From assembly GCA_964546815.1 (NCBI GenBank), contig CAZJLR010000007.1, positions 62,001 through 126,000 of the forward strand: a DNA stretch of 64,000 bases, read 5' to 3'. This document shows positions 40,967 to 49,570 of this stretch, piece by piece (within the stretch, counting starts at the first letter, position 1; each line of letters opens with the position of its first letter). The position numbers and the translations under genes were made by a program. A model generated the notes under the pieces. The model did not search any database. It was not told where the DNA came from and worked only from the letters and a program-made list of their open reading frames with translations. Source of the DNA: JAIEPM01 sp964546815. GTDB taxonomy: Bacteria; Cyanobacteriota; Vampirovibrionia; Obscuribacterales; Obscuribacteraceae.

Positions 40967-41058
40967 GGGCGACGCCATGCGTCGCCCGCAATTTTATGGA
41001 GCGAACCTGTCTAAGCGAGCACCGCTACTTAAGTTCCGGGCGACGCATGGCGACGCCC
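40967..41058. repeat. REPIN-like inverted pair of palindromes
   Basis: A perfect copy at 40967-40987 (loop CAT, preceded by TTTGTAGG) faces a copy at 41038-41058 (loop ATG, one mismatch, followed by CCTACAA). The outer flanks TTGTAGG and CCTACAA are themselves inverted, which marks the ends of the element. Confidence 0.85.
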
Positions 41059-41069
41059 CTACAATTGAA

Positions 41070-41098
41070 GGCTCGGATTGCAGTTAGCAATCCGAGCC
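41070..41098. terminator. Strong hairpin downstream of pckG
   Basis: GGCTCGGATTGC (41070-41081) pairs perfectly with GCAATCCGAGCC (41087-41098) around a 5-base loop, 32 bases after the pckG stop codon. There is no T-run on either strand, so it may end or protect the transcript but is not a textbook intrinsic terminator. Confidence 0.5.
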
Positions 41099-41129
41099 CC
41101 TTAAGTTGATCTGAAGTCGTGAAAACGGC

Positions 41130-43040
41130 TTACATTATGATTCCCGATGAGGGCTTGGTCGCTGGGCTTGTGCCATTGCGACCATTTGCGTGGTTGCGGC
41201 CGAAGCTGAGGCGCAGCATTTCTCTTGTGAGAACCAATTCTTTCGGCAAGCGTTCTTGCAGTTTGTCGAACAACTCAGAGTGTGAGTCGAGTTCTTTCTG
41301 CCAGAGATTTGTGTCGACGTGCATGAGCTCTTCGAATTTCTCTGGTGAGACTTCATCTTCGAGCCCGGTCCAATCGATGTCTTCATAACGAGGCATCCAG
41401 CCGAGTGCTGTTTGTCCAGCGCTTGCATGTCCGTGGATTCTGTCTGAGAACCATTTCAGAACGCGCATGTTTTCGCCGAATCCTGGCCATGAAATTTTGC
41501 CGTCTTTGTTCAAGCGGAACCAGTTTACGCAGAATATGCGTGGCGGATTGACGATCATATGCCCGATTTGCAACCAGTGATTGAAGTAATCACCCATGTG
41601 ATATCCGCAGAACGGCAACATTGCCATCGGGTCGCGGCGTACTTGTCCGACTTTTCCTTCGGCGGCTGCAGTGGTTTCTGAGCCCAGGGTTGCTGCCATG
41701 TAAACGCCGAAATTCCAGTTGAATGCTTCAAACACCAGCGGAATGGCTGTTGCGCGGCGTCCACCGAATACGAAAGCATCGATTGGCACACCGTCAGGAT
41801 TGTCCCATTCTGAATCTATAGATGGGCATTGCACAGATGAAACTGTGAAACGGCTGTTTGGATGGGCTGCTTTTCTTCCGCAGTCTGGAGTCCACTTTCT
41901 GCCCTGCCAGTCGATGAGCTCGGCTGGTGGTTCGTCTGTGAGTCCTTCCCACCAGACATCTCCATCGGGTGTCAAAGCTACGTTTGTGAAAATGCAATTT
42001 TTGCTCAGAGTTGCAATTGCATTTGGATTGGTTTTGGCTGAGGTTCCTGGAGCTACTCCAAAATACCCGGCTTCAGGGTTGATGGCGTGCAGTTTGCCGT
42101 CTTTGCCAGGGCGAATCCAGGCGATGTCGTCACCAACTGTGGTTACCTTCCATCCGTTGAGTCCTTTGGGTGGAATCAACATGGCGAAGTTTGTTTTTCC
42201 GCATGCGCTTGGGAAGGCTGCGGCGACATATGATTTTTCACCCTTTGGCGACTCAACGCCCAAGATGAGCATGTGCTCAGCCAACCAGCCTTCTTCTCTG
42301 CCGATTGTGGAAGCTATGCGTAGTGCAAGACATTTCTTTCCGAGCAACGCGTTGCCGCCATAGCCTGAACCATATGACCAGATTTCTTTGGTTTCTGGGA
42401 AATGGCAGATGTATTTGTGTTCGGCGTCGCATGGCCACGGAACGTCTTTTTCACCGGCTGAGAGCGGGTGTCCAACTGAGTGGAAGCATGGAACGAAGCG
42501 ACCGTCTTCACCCAGCACATCCATTACTGGTTTGCCCATGCGTGTCATGTGCTTCATGTTGATCACCACATATGGTGAGTCTGTGATTTCGACTCCGATG
42601 TAGGACAACGGTGAACCAAGTGGCCCCATGCTGAATGGGATGACGTACATCGTGCGACCGCGCATCGAGTTCTTGAAGAAATCCTTAAGTATGATTTTTG
42701 CGGTTTCTGGTTCCATCCAGTTGTTGTTAGGACCGCAATCTTCTTTGCGCGTTGTGCAGACGAAAGTTCTATCTTCTACGCGAGCAACATCTGATGGCTC
42801 GGAGCGTGCAAGAAAACTACCCGGGCGCTTTTCGGGGTTGAGTCTGACCAATGTTCCAGATTCGACCATCGAATCGCAAAATCTGTTGTACTCGCCTTCA
42901 GAACCGTCGCACCAGTAAATGCGGTCTGGGTTACAGAGTTCAGCAGCTTTGTTGACCCATTCCTGGAGTCTCTTGTGCTTAATCTCATAACTTGCCTCGA
43001 CTGGGAGGGTTTTTATCTTGGGCGACTCCGTAGTAGTCAT
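41130..43040 (-). CDS. pckG: Phosphoenolpyruvate carboxykinase (GTP)
   Basis: The 636-residue enzyme converts oxaloacetate and GTP to phosphoenolpyruvate, GDP and CO2, the first committed step of gluconeogenesis. Typical GTP-type motifs are present: RIYWCDGSEGEYNRFCDSMV at the N-terminus, MYVIPFSMGPLGSPLSYIGV with the R-loop region just before, FPSACGKTNFAML (the kinase-1a P-loop with the active-site Cys), VGDDIAWIRPGKDGKLHAIN (metal-binding Asp), and FVFGGRRATAIPLV. Length matches the GTP family (about 600-640) and not the ATP family. AGGAG lies 9 bases before the ATG. The gene stands alone between a REPIN region and a small membrane-protein gene. Confidence 0.96.
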   Translation of the reverse strand: MTTTESPKIKTLPVEASYEIKHKRLQEWVNKAAELCNPDRIYWCDGSEGEYNRFCDSMVESGTLVRLNPEKRPGSFLARSEPSDVARVEDRTFVCTTRKEDCGPNNNWMEPETAKIILKDFFKNSMRGRTMYVIPFSMGPLGSPLSYIGVEITDSPYVVINMKHMTRMGKPVMDVLGEDGRFVPCFHSVGHPLSAGEKDVPWPCDAEHKYICHFPETKEIWSYGSGYGGNALLGKKCLALRIASTIGREEGWLAEHMLILGVESPKGEKSYVAAAFPSACGKTNFAMLIPPKGLNGWKVTTVGDDIAWIRPGKDGKLHAINPEAGYFGVAPGTSAKTNPNAIATLSKNCIFTNVALTPDGDVWWEGLTDEPPAELIDWQGRKWTPDCGRKAAHPNSRFTVSSVQCPSIDSEWDNPDGVPIDAFVFGGRRATAIPLVFEAFNWNFGVYMAATLGSETTAAAEGKVGQVRRDPMAMLPFCGYHMGDYFNHWLQIGHMIVNPPRIFCVNWFRLNKDGKISWPGFGENMRVLKWFSDRIHGHASAGQTALGWMPRYEDIDWTGLEDEVSPEKFEELMHVDTNLWQKELDSHSELFDKLQERLPKELVLTREMLRLSFGRNHANGRNGTSPATKPSSGIIM

Positions 43041-43304
43041 TTTTTCTGCTCCTAAAGAGAATATCTGTTGGAATCCTACTAAGAGATTGGCTGTTTTGTT
43101 TCACTTACGATATTAATCCTTTTGGAAGACTCGCTTTGCAAGCGGTCGAAATTGGCTTGCTGTGCGCCTTTTGCCTGCATGCTATAAAACATATTCAGTC
43201 TTGCTAAGCAAAGCAATGTTGCAGCTCAACCCGGCTCATAATCATCATTCGCGCATACTGTTCGCAAGAATAGATCGAGAATCAAATTTCAATTGGCCGA
43301 AGGA

Positions 43305-43487
43305 ATGATTTTCCTCTTGGCTAGCGCGCTATCGCTAATTGCTATTGGGCTTGCCGTTTTTCTACTTAGCTTCGCTTCTAAGTTGCATGACTCAATTCGG
43401 GGTCGCAAAATAATTTTGAATGTGGCAAAATTCGCAGACTTTGCCAAGGCAACCTTTTCAGACTTTTGGCATAACAGAGGAAAATAG
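43305..43487 (+). CDS. Small single-helix membrane protein
   Basis: A 60-residue frame starting at ATG 43305 (a TTG four codons earlier is the alternative) encodes a hydrophobic helix (MIFLLASALSLIAIGLAVFL) followed by a basic, amphipathic tail (SKLHDSIRGRKIILNVAKFA). It ends 1 base before the VOC gene's ATG, and that gene's ribosome-binding site lies inside this frame, so the two are probably cotranscribed and coupled. No family is recognised. Confidence 0.5.
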   Translation: MIFLLASALSLIAIGLAVFLLSFASKLHDSIRGRKIILNVAKFADFAKATFSDFWHNRGK

Positions 43488-43488
43488 A

Positions 43489-44379
43489 ATGCAAAAAATC
43501 AGTACCTGTATTTGGTTTGACAAAAATGCAGAAGAGGCTGCTGCACTCTACACCTCGCTATTCGAAGATTCCCAGATTTCAAAAGTTGCTCACTACAATG
43601 ACGCTTCGGCTGCTGCTTCTGGTCAGCCGAAAGGCTCTGTGATGACAATAAGCCTTAGCCTTGCAGGTCAAGATTTTCTGTTGCTAAACGGTGGGCCGGT
43701 TTATAAACCTTCGCCTGCAATTTCATTTTACGTTGGATGCAAAACAGAAAACGAAATCGACGAACTATTCAAAAAATTGTCTGATGGTGGCAAGGTTTTG
43801 ATGCCTTTAAGCAAATATCCTTTCAGCGAAAAATTTGCCTGGTTTGATGATAAGTATGGCGTTTCATGGCGCTTGAATCTAACTAATTACACACAAAAAA
43901 TTGTGCCTTCTTTGTTTTTTGTGAAAGAAAACGCTGGCAAAGCTGAAGAAGCTATCAACTTTTACGCAACTGTTTTTCCAAATTCGAAAGTTGACGAAAT
44001 TAGTAGATATGAAGCAGGCGATATGGACAAGGAGGGCTTGATCAAGCACTCTTTCTTCACTTTGTGCGGGCAGAAATTTATCGCATTTGACAGCACATTG
44101 CCTCATGCTTTCAATTTTACTCCCGGAGTTTCGTTCATGGTTAATTGCGACACTCAAACCGAGTTGGATGAGTGGTGGCATAAACTGAGTGCTGTTGGTG
44201 AAGGACAATGTGGCTGGCACACAGACAAGTATGGTGTTTCCTGGCAGCTTGTCCCCACTCAGCTGGGCAAACTCGTTAGCAATGAAGACCCTGAGAAATC
44301 AAAGCGTGTTATGGAAGCTTTGATGCAAATGAAAAAGTTGGATATCGCAAAACTACAGGAAGTGCATGATTGTAATTAA
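43489..44379 (+). CDS. Two-domain VOC (PhnB/3-demethylubiquinone-methyltransferase-like) protein
   Basis: The 296-residue product contains two tandem vicinal-oxygen-chelate domains of the PhnB/YdhR type. Domain 1 (1-145) starts KISTCIWFDKNAEEAAALYT and ends KYGVSWRLNLTNYTQ; domain 2 (148-290) starts IVPSLFFVKENAGKAEEAIN and ends KYGVSWQLVPTQLG. Both carry 'F...Y.....(V)S', 'FLLLNGG/FIAFDS' and 'W..DKYGVSW' family marks. Such proteins are often misnamed 3-demethylubiquinone methyltransferases; their substrate is generally unknown. GAGG lies 8 bases before the ATG at 43489; the frame extends upstream without support. Confidence 0.85.
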   Translation: MQKISTCIWFDKNAEEAAALYTSLFEDSQISKVAHYNDASAAASGQPKGSVMTISLSLAGQDFLLLNGGPVYKPSPAISFYVGCKTENEIDELFKKLSDGGKVLMPLSKYPFSEKFAWFDDKYGVSWRLNLTNYTQKIVPSLFFVKENAGKAEEAINFYATVFPNSKVDEISRYEAGDMDKEGLIKHSFFTLCGQKFIAFDSTLPHAFNFTPGVSFMVNCDTQTELDEWWHKLSAVGEGQCGWHTDKYGVSWQLVPTQLGKLVSNEDPEKSKRVMEALMQMKKLDIAKLQEVHDCN

Positions 44380-44682
44380 ACTCATGCATTCTTGAAGTGC
44401 CAGCATTTAGCGACACCCTGCAGGTGGATTTGTCGTGCAAAAGAAGTTCAATAATGTTGACCTGCAGTTTTGAACACATTGTAATTTTGCACATAGGGAT
44501 AAGTTCACGACATATTAGGGTTTCATACCCTCGTATGCCTGGGCACAACTAGTACTGGTCAATCAAGTCAGCTTCATAGAATCTCGACTGTTTATAAAAC
44601 TAGGGGCACCTTATTGGTCGATTTCATGGAGTAATGGCTCAGTTGCTTTACCTTCGATTTATCAGTTTTTGGGGGCCCTTAA
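44380..44682. other. Intergenic region with a candidate promoter
   Basis: No gene. A sigma70-like promoter (44457-44485) would give a leader of about 190 bases before the membrane-protein gene at 44683. I see no hairpin strong enough to call a terminator for the VOC gene. Confidence 0.4.
44457..44485 (+). promoter_or_regulatory. Sigma70-like promoter
   Basis: TTGACC (44457-44462), a 17-base spacer, and TGTAAT (44480-44485), five of six matches to each consensus box. It faces the membrane protein and export-module genes. Confidence 0.5.
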
Positions 44683-45078
44683 ATGCCTGGGTTTGAAGGA
44701 CTTTCAGGTTTTGTCGTCATCGGGATATTACTGGTGTCGGTAGTGCTGATTTACTTTTGTGTTTCGCAATGCTCGCAGCGTTCGAAGGTCGCCATAGCGA
44801 TTCTTGTTGTGGGTGTCATATCCTTTTTTACTGTCTATCAGGCCTGTCAATATTTCATAGAGTCAGAACCGCTGAATGCTCGCATCTGGTACTGGCATCC
44901 CGAAGGCGTAGCGGGGAATGAAGATCGTAGCAAGATTGCCAGAATAGACGAGCTAGCCGAGTACCTTAAGACCGCAGCTCCTACATTGGCCCTGCTTGCC
45001 GCAGCCGTTTCAGTTGGACTTCTTTCCGGTGTTGTTTTAATCGCTAAGTTGTTTCAAAGACGCCGTGTGAATACCTAA
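44683..45078 (+). CDS. Hypothetical membrane protein, three helices
   Basis: The 131-residue product has three predicted membrane helices: FVVIGILLVSVVLIYFCVSQ, VAIAILVVGVISFFTVYQAC and, after a polar loop (YFIESEPLNARIWYWHPEGV), a C-terminal helix TLALLAAAVSVGLLSGVVLI. The tail is basic (KLFQRRRVNT). No family is recognised. It lies 135 bases upstream of the PpiC-type gene of the export module and in the same direction, so it may belong to that transcript, but nothing else ties it to export. Confidence 0.6.
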   Translation: MPGFEGLSGFVVIGILLVSVVLIYFCVSQCSQRSKVAIAILVVGVISFFTVYQACQYFIESEPLNARIWYWHPEGVAGNEDRSKIARIDELAEYLKTAAPTLALLAAAVSVGLLSGVVLIAKLFQRRRVNT

Positions 45079-45213
45079 CGACCGAAAAGTCTTTCGCGCA
45101 AACTGGATGGTCCATTACATATCTGACGGTGACCTTCTCAAGCCGGAAATGCAAGCCCCGCAAGCATAAATCTCGCTGGGGCTGGGTAAGATCTGGAATG
45201 GAGGTGAGAAGGC

Positions 45214-45993
45214 TTGGCTTTGAATAGCGATTACTCTTTAGTTCGGATTATCTCAAATGATCAGCATGAAGTGACGCTGAAAGAGCTCCTCCAAGAACTG
45301 AAATTTCAAGACTCGTGGCATTTGTTGCAAGATGCCTTAAAACGAATGGTGCTCATGTCTCTGTTTGACGAGTACAAAATTGAGATTGATGAGGATGATG
45401 TAATTGAATATATTGACAGATTCAGGGAAGACCGTGGGCTTTTTAGCGAAGCGGAAATCAGTGCCTGGCTAGACGAAAAGCAGCTTAGCGATGATGAATT
45501 TTATGATCTTTGCAGCTATGACGTTAAGCTCGCAGTGCTTAAGAACAAGATGTTTTCAGCTGATAAAATTGCCGAGATTTTTGCCGGCAAGAAGCTCGAA
45601 ATCGATGCTGTAGAGCTTTATCATCTTGTCACTCCAACTCAAGATCTTACTGAAGAAATTCTGGCACTCGTTAAAGAAGGTGCTGATTTCTATGCCATGG
45701 CAAAGAAGTTCAGCACTGAAGAAGCCACCAGAAAAGCGTGCGGATACATGGGTCGGGTCCGAAGATCTGACCTTAGAGCAGAAATTGAAGCAGCTGTTTT
45801 TGGAGCCAAAGAAGGAGAGATTGTTGGTCCGTTCAAGGGCACGCGTGGATATCATCTTTATCTAGTCGATGAGATTCTGCCGGCTCAGCTTGATGAAGAC
45901 ACCCGGGCAGAGATTTTAGATGAGTTATTTGCCTCATTTCTGCAAGATAAGCTGAGGAAAAGCCAGACACAATATCTGGTGCTTGAATCATGA
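45214..45993 (+). CDS. PpiC-type peptidyl-prolyl isomerase of the export module
   Basis: The 259-residue protein starts at TTG 45214, with GGAGG 9 bases upstream. Residues 20-125 are a helical SurA_N-like chaperone part (ELLQELKFQDSWHLLQDALK, SLFDEYKIEIDEDDVIEYID). Residues 130-230 look like a parvulin rotamase domain: DAVELYHLVTPTQDLTEEIL, FYAMAKKFSTEEATRKACGY, GRVRRSDLRAEIEAAVFGAK, EIVGPFKGTRGYHLYLVDEI. There is no signal peptide, so it would act in the cytoplasm, holding export cargo in an unfolded or suitably isomerised state. Its last 4 bases overlap the exporter gene, which makes functional coupling very likely. Rotamase-like genes are recurrent neighbours of C39-type exporters. Confidence 0.82.
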   Translation: MALNSDYSLVRIISNDQHEVTLKELLQELKFQDSWHLLQDALKRMVLMSLFDEYKIEIDEDDVIEYIDRFREDRGLFSEAEISAWLDEKQLSDDEFYDLCSYDVKLAVLKNKMFSADKIAEIFAGKKLEIDAVELYHLVTPTQDLTEEILALVKEGADFYAMAKKFSTEEATRKACGYMGRVRRSDLRAEIEAAVFGAKEGEIVGPFKGTRGYHLYLVDEILPAQLDEDTRAEILDELFASFLQDKLRKSQTQYLVLES

Positions 45994-48900
45994 CTGATAA
46001 GGTAAGACCGAACATAGACACTCGTACTCAACTTGGTCGACTTTTTCAAGTTCTCAGTGATGACGAATTTGCTTCTCTGGTAGCGCGCGCTGAATTGCTC
46101 GAGCTCAAATTTGGAACAGCAGCATTTCACGAAGAAGATTCCCTTGATCACGTTTATGTCATGGTTGCAGGAAAAGTTAGATTGACCCACAAGATTCAAG
46201 GCAAGGATGAGACCATTCTTTTCTTAAGTCGCTCTGGTGAAATTTTCGGTACTATCACTGCGGCTGCTAAAGCACCATACAGTGTGCGAGCTTCTTCTGA
46301 TTCGCAAATACTGCGAATTCCTTCCCAAGATTTACGCAGCCTGAAATCAGAAAATGCAAAATTTAGTGATCTTGTTGAGCATGACTTGAACCTAATTAAC
46401 TGGCAGCAAATGCTGAAGATGACAGACCAGTTTCAGGATATATCACCAGAAAATTTGAGGTCGCTTCTAAATCGTGCCGAGTTCATCAGTCTGCCAAAAG
46501 GAGAAAAAACTAGAAACGAATGGGTCGGAGTAGATGTTCTGAGCATAGTGCTTTCTGGCTCTCTTGCATGTCGAGATCACGAAGACATCATTGCGGGACA
46601 ATATCTTTTCGAGTCGCATGCTCAGCAGCGCAGCGCTTCAGAGCGGCAGCTGCCGTTAGCCAAAACAGATTGCGAGCTGCTGTTGATCGATAGCACCAGG
46701 CTGCGCTCACTCTTTCATGATTTCGTTGCCATGGAAAGCGAGGTGACCCTCTACAAAAAACGCATTGCCAAAAAAAGAGACGCTAATCTTGCGCGGCAAA
46801 CTAGTCGCATGCAAATGATAGAAAGTTTGCCGACATTCCAGCAGCCAGAGGCTTCGTCCCCGCAGCTTAAGGATGGCAATTTGCTAACTAAGATGCGAAA
46901 GAAACTGGGATATTATCCTGTTCTGAACCAGCAAAATGCAATGGATTGCGGTGCCACTTGTCTGGCTATGATCTCTCTTTATTATGGAGAGCGTGTTGAT
47001 TTAAACAAGGTGCGTGCGCTGGCAAATGTCGGCTCGCAGGGCACAAGTTTGTATTCCTTAGCGGAAGCTGCTGAGAATCTGGGCTTCATGTCTCGCGGCA
47101 TGGCAGCTACATATGAGGGCTTATGTCAATTGCGACTGCCGCTCATTTGCTTCTGGAAGAACGAACACTTTGTGGTTTTATACGAAATACATAAGGCGCA
47201 TGCAGTCATTGCGGATCCTGCGGAAGGAATACGAAGATTAACTGCTGCCGATTTTACACGAGATTTTTCAGGCTACGTACTTGAACTTACACCAACGCAA
47301 AAGTTTGGCACTGCGGCTAAACAGCAAGACCTGTTAAAGAGGATTATTCCGTTTGTGCTTCCGTACAAATGGTCGTTGCTTAACGTTTTTGTTGCAACTC
47401 TTTTGTACCAAACATTGATGTTGATCATTCCACTTTTCACTCAAGCAATTGTGGATAAAGTCGTCGTTCATCAAAGCATTTCTCTGCTTAATACCATGAC
47501 TTTGGGAATGGTTATATTCGCTTGTTTTGAGGCTATTGTCACATTCATACGTGGTTATGTGCAAGCGTATCTCGCAATCAGGCTAGACCAGAATTTGATC
47601 ATTCAATTCTCTAGACATTTGTTGAGTTTACCCTACCAGTTTTTTGAAGATAGAACTATCGGCGATATCATGGCTCGTTTTGGCGAGAACCAGAAAATTA
47701 GAGATTTCCTGGCTAACTCAGGAATAACAGTAATTCTTGATGCCGTGGTGGTAGTCATTTATCTTGTTGTGATTTTTTCATACAACGTTTCATTCGCTCT
47801 GGCAATGATTCTCTACTTAGCTGTATTTACAGCTCTGGTGGTAATCTATACACCGATTCTAATGCAGTTAGGTCGCACAGTTTTCAATCGATATTCCGAA
47901 AGCCAGTCTTGCCAGATTGAGTCTTTACGAGCCATACAGCTCATCAAAGGATCTGCAGGCGAGCACAGAATTCGCTGGAAGTGGGAGCTTCTGCTTTCAG
48001 AGCAGCTGGAGGCTCGTTTTAAGGAACTACTGGCTAACAACACTGTTCAGTCCATATCTAAGATTGTGCAAATATCGGGACAAATTGCTTTGCTTTATCT
48101 TGGCGCCAGCCTTGTAGTGAAAGGGCAATTGACCGTTGGACAACTTATGGCTTTGAACATGATGCTAGGGATGGTGGCACAACCGGTGATGCGCATTGTT
48201 GAATTGTGGAGCAACCTGCAGGAAGTAAAGGTAGCTGTTGAGCGCCTTTGCGATGTGCTCGATCACGATTCGGAAGAAGCTTCCGGGGCTAACAAGATTG
48301 TCATCGAAAGGGTTAATGGACATGTAAAATTCGAGAAAGTAACTTTCAGATATGGTTCCAATGCTACTAGCAACGCTCTGGATAATGTTAGTTTTGAAAT
48401 TCCTGCCGGCAAAATGGCCGCTTTTGTGGGACGCAGTGGTTGCGGTAAAACTACGATTCTCAAGCTTATGCAGGCGCTTTATGTTCCTAGCAGTGGCCGG
48501 GTGTTGATCGATGGTATCGACCTTGCGCAAATGTCCCTGTCCAGATTTCGCCCTCAAACAGGAGTGGTCTCACAAAACGAATATCTGTTTCGTGGAACAG
48601 TGCGCGAGAATTTGACCTTCAATAAACCGTCTGCTTCCACCCAGGAAATAGTAGAAGCGGCAACCATAGCCGGTATTCACGATACGATTATGACTATGCC
48701 CATGGGCTATGAAAGTCTTTTGAGCGAGGGCGGTTTCAATCTTTCGGGTGGACAAAGACAGCGCCTGGCTATCGCCAGAGCAATTCTTCATCAACCCTCA
48801 ATTTTGTTATTCGATGAAGCTACGAGTGCACTCGATACCGAATCTGAGCGCCAAGTCCAGGAAAGTATGGAACGGATTAGAAAAGACAGAACCATGATTG

Positions 48901-49049
48901 TTGTGGCACACCGTCTTTCAACAGTCAAAGACGCAGATCTGATCTTCGTCGTCGATCGCGGCCAGATAATCGAGTCAGGAACACACGAATCGCTCATCAA
49001 GGCTCGCGGACTTTACTACTACTTGTGCTCCCAACAGCTCAGCATCTAA
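45990..49049 (+). CDS. cNMP-binding / C39 peptidase / ABC exporter fusion
   Basis: The 1019-residue protein is a type I export ATPase with an unusual N-terminus. Residues 1-130 are a cyclic-nucleotide-binding-like domain (HVYVMVAGKVRLTHKIQGKD, LFLSRSGEIFGTITAAAKAP); a second, degenerate copy may follow (150-260). A C39 peptidase domain begins near 308 and keeps its full triad: Cys320 (QQNAMDCGATC), His393 (NEHFVVLYEI) and Asp409 (IADPAEG). A six-helix membrane domain (about 450-740) is followed by the ATPase with GRSGCGKTT (Walker A, 814), LSGGQRQRLAIARAI and ILLFDEATSALD. It should cleave leader peptides, often after Gly-Gly, and export the cargo. The cNMP part may gate activity. It overlaps the PpiC gene. 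Confidence 0.93.
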   Translation: MTDKVRPNIDTRTQLGRLFQVLSDDEFASLVARAELLELKFGTAAFHEEDSLDHVYVMVAGKVRLTHKIQGKDETILFLSRSGEIFGTITAAAKAPYSVRASSDSQILRIPSQDLRSLKSENAKFSDLVEHDLNLINWQQMLKMTDQFQDISPENLRSLLNRAEFISLPKGEKTRNEWVGVDVLSIVLSGSLACRDHEDIIAGQYLFESHAQQRSASERQLPLAKTDCELLLIDSTRLRSLFHDFVAMESEVTLYKKRIAKKRDANLARQTSRMQMIESLPTFQQPEASSPQLKDGNLLTKMRKKLGYYPVLNQQNAMDCGATCLAMISLYYGERVDLNKVRALANVGSQGTSLYSLAEAAENLGFMSRGMAATYEGLCQLRLPLICFWKNEHFVVLYEIHKAHAVIADPAEGIRRLTAADFTRDFSGYVLELTPTQKFGTAAKQQDLLKRIIPFVLPYKWSLLNVFVATLLYQTLMLIIPLFTQAIVDKVVVHQSISLLNTMTLGMVIFACFEAIVTFIRGYVQAYLAIRLDQNLIIQFSRHLLSLPYQFFEDRTIGDIMARFGENQKIRDFLANSGITVILDAVVVVIYLVVIFSYNVSFALAMILYLAVFTALVVIYTPILMQLGRTVFNRYSESQSCQIESLRAIQLIKGSAGEHRIRWKWELLLSEQLEARFKELLANNTVQSISKIVQISGQIALLYLGASLVVKGQLTVGQLMALNMMLGMVAQPVMRIVELWSNLQEVKVAVERLCDVLDHDSEEASGANKIVIERVNGHVKFEKVTFRYGSNATSNALDNVSFEIPAGKMAAFVGRSGCGKTTILKLMQALYVPSSGRVLIDGIDLAQMSLSRFRPQTGVVSQNEYLFRGTVRENLTFNKPSASTQEIVEAATIAGIHDTIMTMPMGYESLLSEGGFNLSGGQRQRLAIARAILHQPSILLFDEATSALDTESERQVQESMERIRKDRTMIVVAHRLSTVKDADLIFVVDRGQIIESGTHESLIKARGLYYYLCSQQLSI

Positions 49050-49105
49050 ACACCAGCTTTGAGTTGAAAGAGCCAGTGCTGTAAACTGCGACTGTTACTC
49101 ACGAA

Positions 49106-49369
49106 TCACTGCTGCTTGAGGGCAGCGGGACCTTGCCATGAATCTTGAAGACCTTGGACGGTTGTGCTGAAATTATTTGCCGATGTAGAAATTTCTTCAC
49201 TCAAATTGTCCCAGGGGCTTGAGATTTTACCTTGTACAGTTGTGGGATTGCTGTTGTAATACGGATTAAAACCACCCACGTTTTTTTTCATTGCCTGAGT
49301 GGTATTTAACTCTTTCAGCTTACTGAAAGCCCGTCTCAGCCGTTTTTGCTTGCCCGTGATTTCTGCCAT
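49106..49369 (-). CDS. Small divergent peptide, candidate export cargo
   Basis: The 87-residue product starts at ATG 49369, with AGG 9 bases upstream; an open frame continues upstream without support. Residues 1-30 are basic and helical (AEITGKQKRLRRAFSKLKEL), then LNTTQAMKKNVGGFNPYYNS introduces a Gly/Asn/Ser/Tyr-rich C-terminal half. A short internal duplication is seen: TTVQGKISSPWDN and TTVQGLQDSWQG. A Gly-Gly pair occurs at the junction between the two halves, although the consensus hydrophobic leader positions are not obvious. Lying divergently between the C39 exporter and its HlyD adaptor, it is a plausible cargo or immunity gene. No family is recognised. Confidence 0.55.
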   Translation of the reverse strand: MAEITGKQKRLRRAFSKLKELNTTQAMKKNVGGFNPYYNSNPTTVQGKISSPWDNLSEEISTSANNFSTTVQGLQDSWQGPAALKQQ

Positions 49370-49434
49370 TTCTGTATTACCTGGGGATTCGGATACCTCG
49401 ATAATATCATACCCGTCGTGAGGGAAATGAGAGG

Positions 49435-49453
49435 AAGGAACGCAGCGTTCCTT
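49435..49453. promoter_or_regulatory. 19-bp palindrome in the peptide-hlyD divergent region
   Basis: AAGGAACGC and GCGTTCCTT flank one central base, a perfect dyad between the divergent starts at 49369 and 49571. It is placed like an operator acting on both genes. Confidence 0.5.
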
Positions 49454-49483
49454 AGGGCGCCGTCTGCTTACTTTTCGACGCGT

Positions 49484-49512
49484 TTGTATCGAAGAAAAAC
49501 GGGTAATATTAA
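49484..49512 (+). promoter_or_regulatory. Possible promoter of the HlyD gene
   Basis: TTGTAT (49484-49489), 17 bases, TATTAA (49507-49512). The -35 box is a weak match. If real, the adaptor gene has a promoter separate from the exporter. Confidence 0.3.
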
Positions 49513-49570
49513 ACAAGGCGACCGAGGTGTTTACACTATCAGAATGTTCGCCTCGTCTAGGGGACTCTGA

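Larger units (their letters stand above)
40569..41129. other. 561-bp intergenic region with REPIN pair and hairpin
   Basis: No gene is supported. It holds a REPIN-like palindrome pair (40967-41058) and a strong 12-bp hairpin (41070-41098) directly downstream of PEP carboxykinase. A short GC-rich inverted segment (GCCGGGCACCTGCCCGC, near 40794-40810) is also present. Confidence 0.55.
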
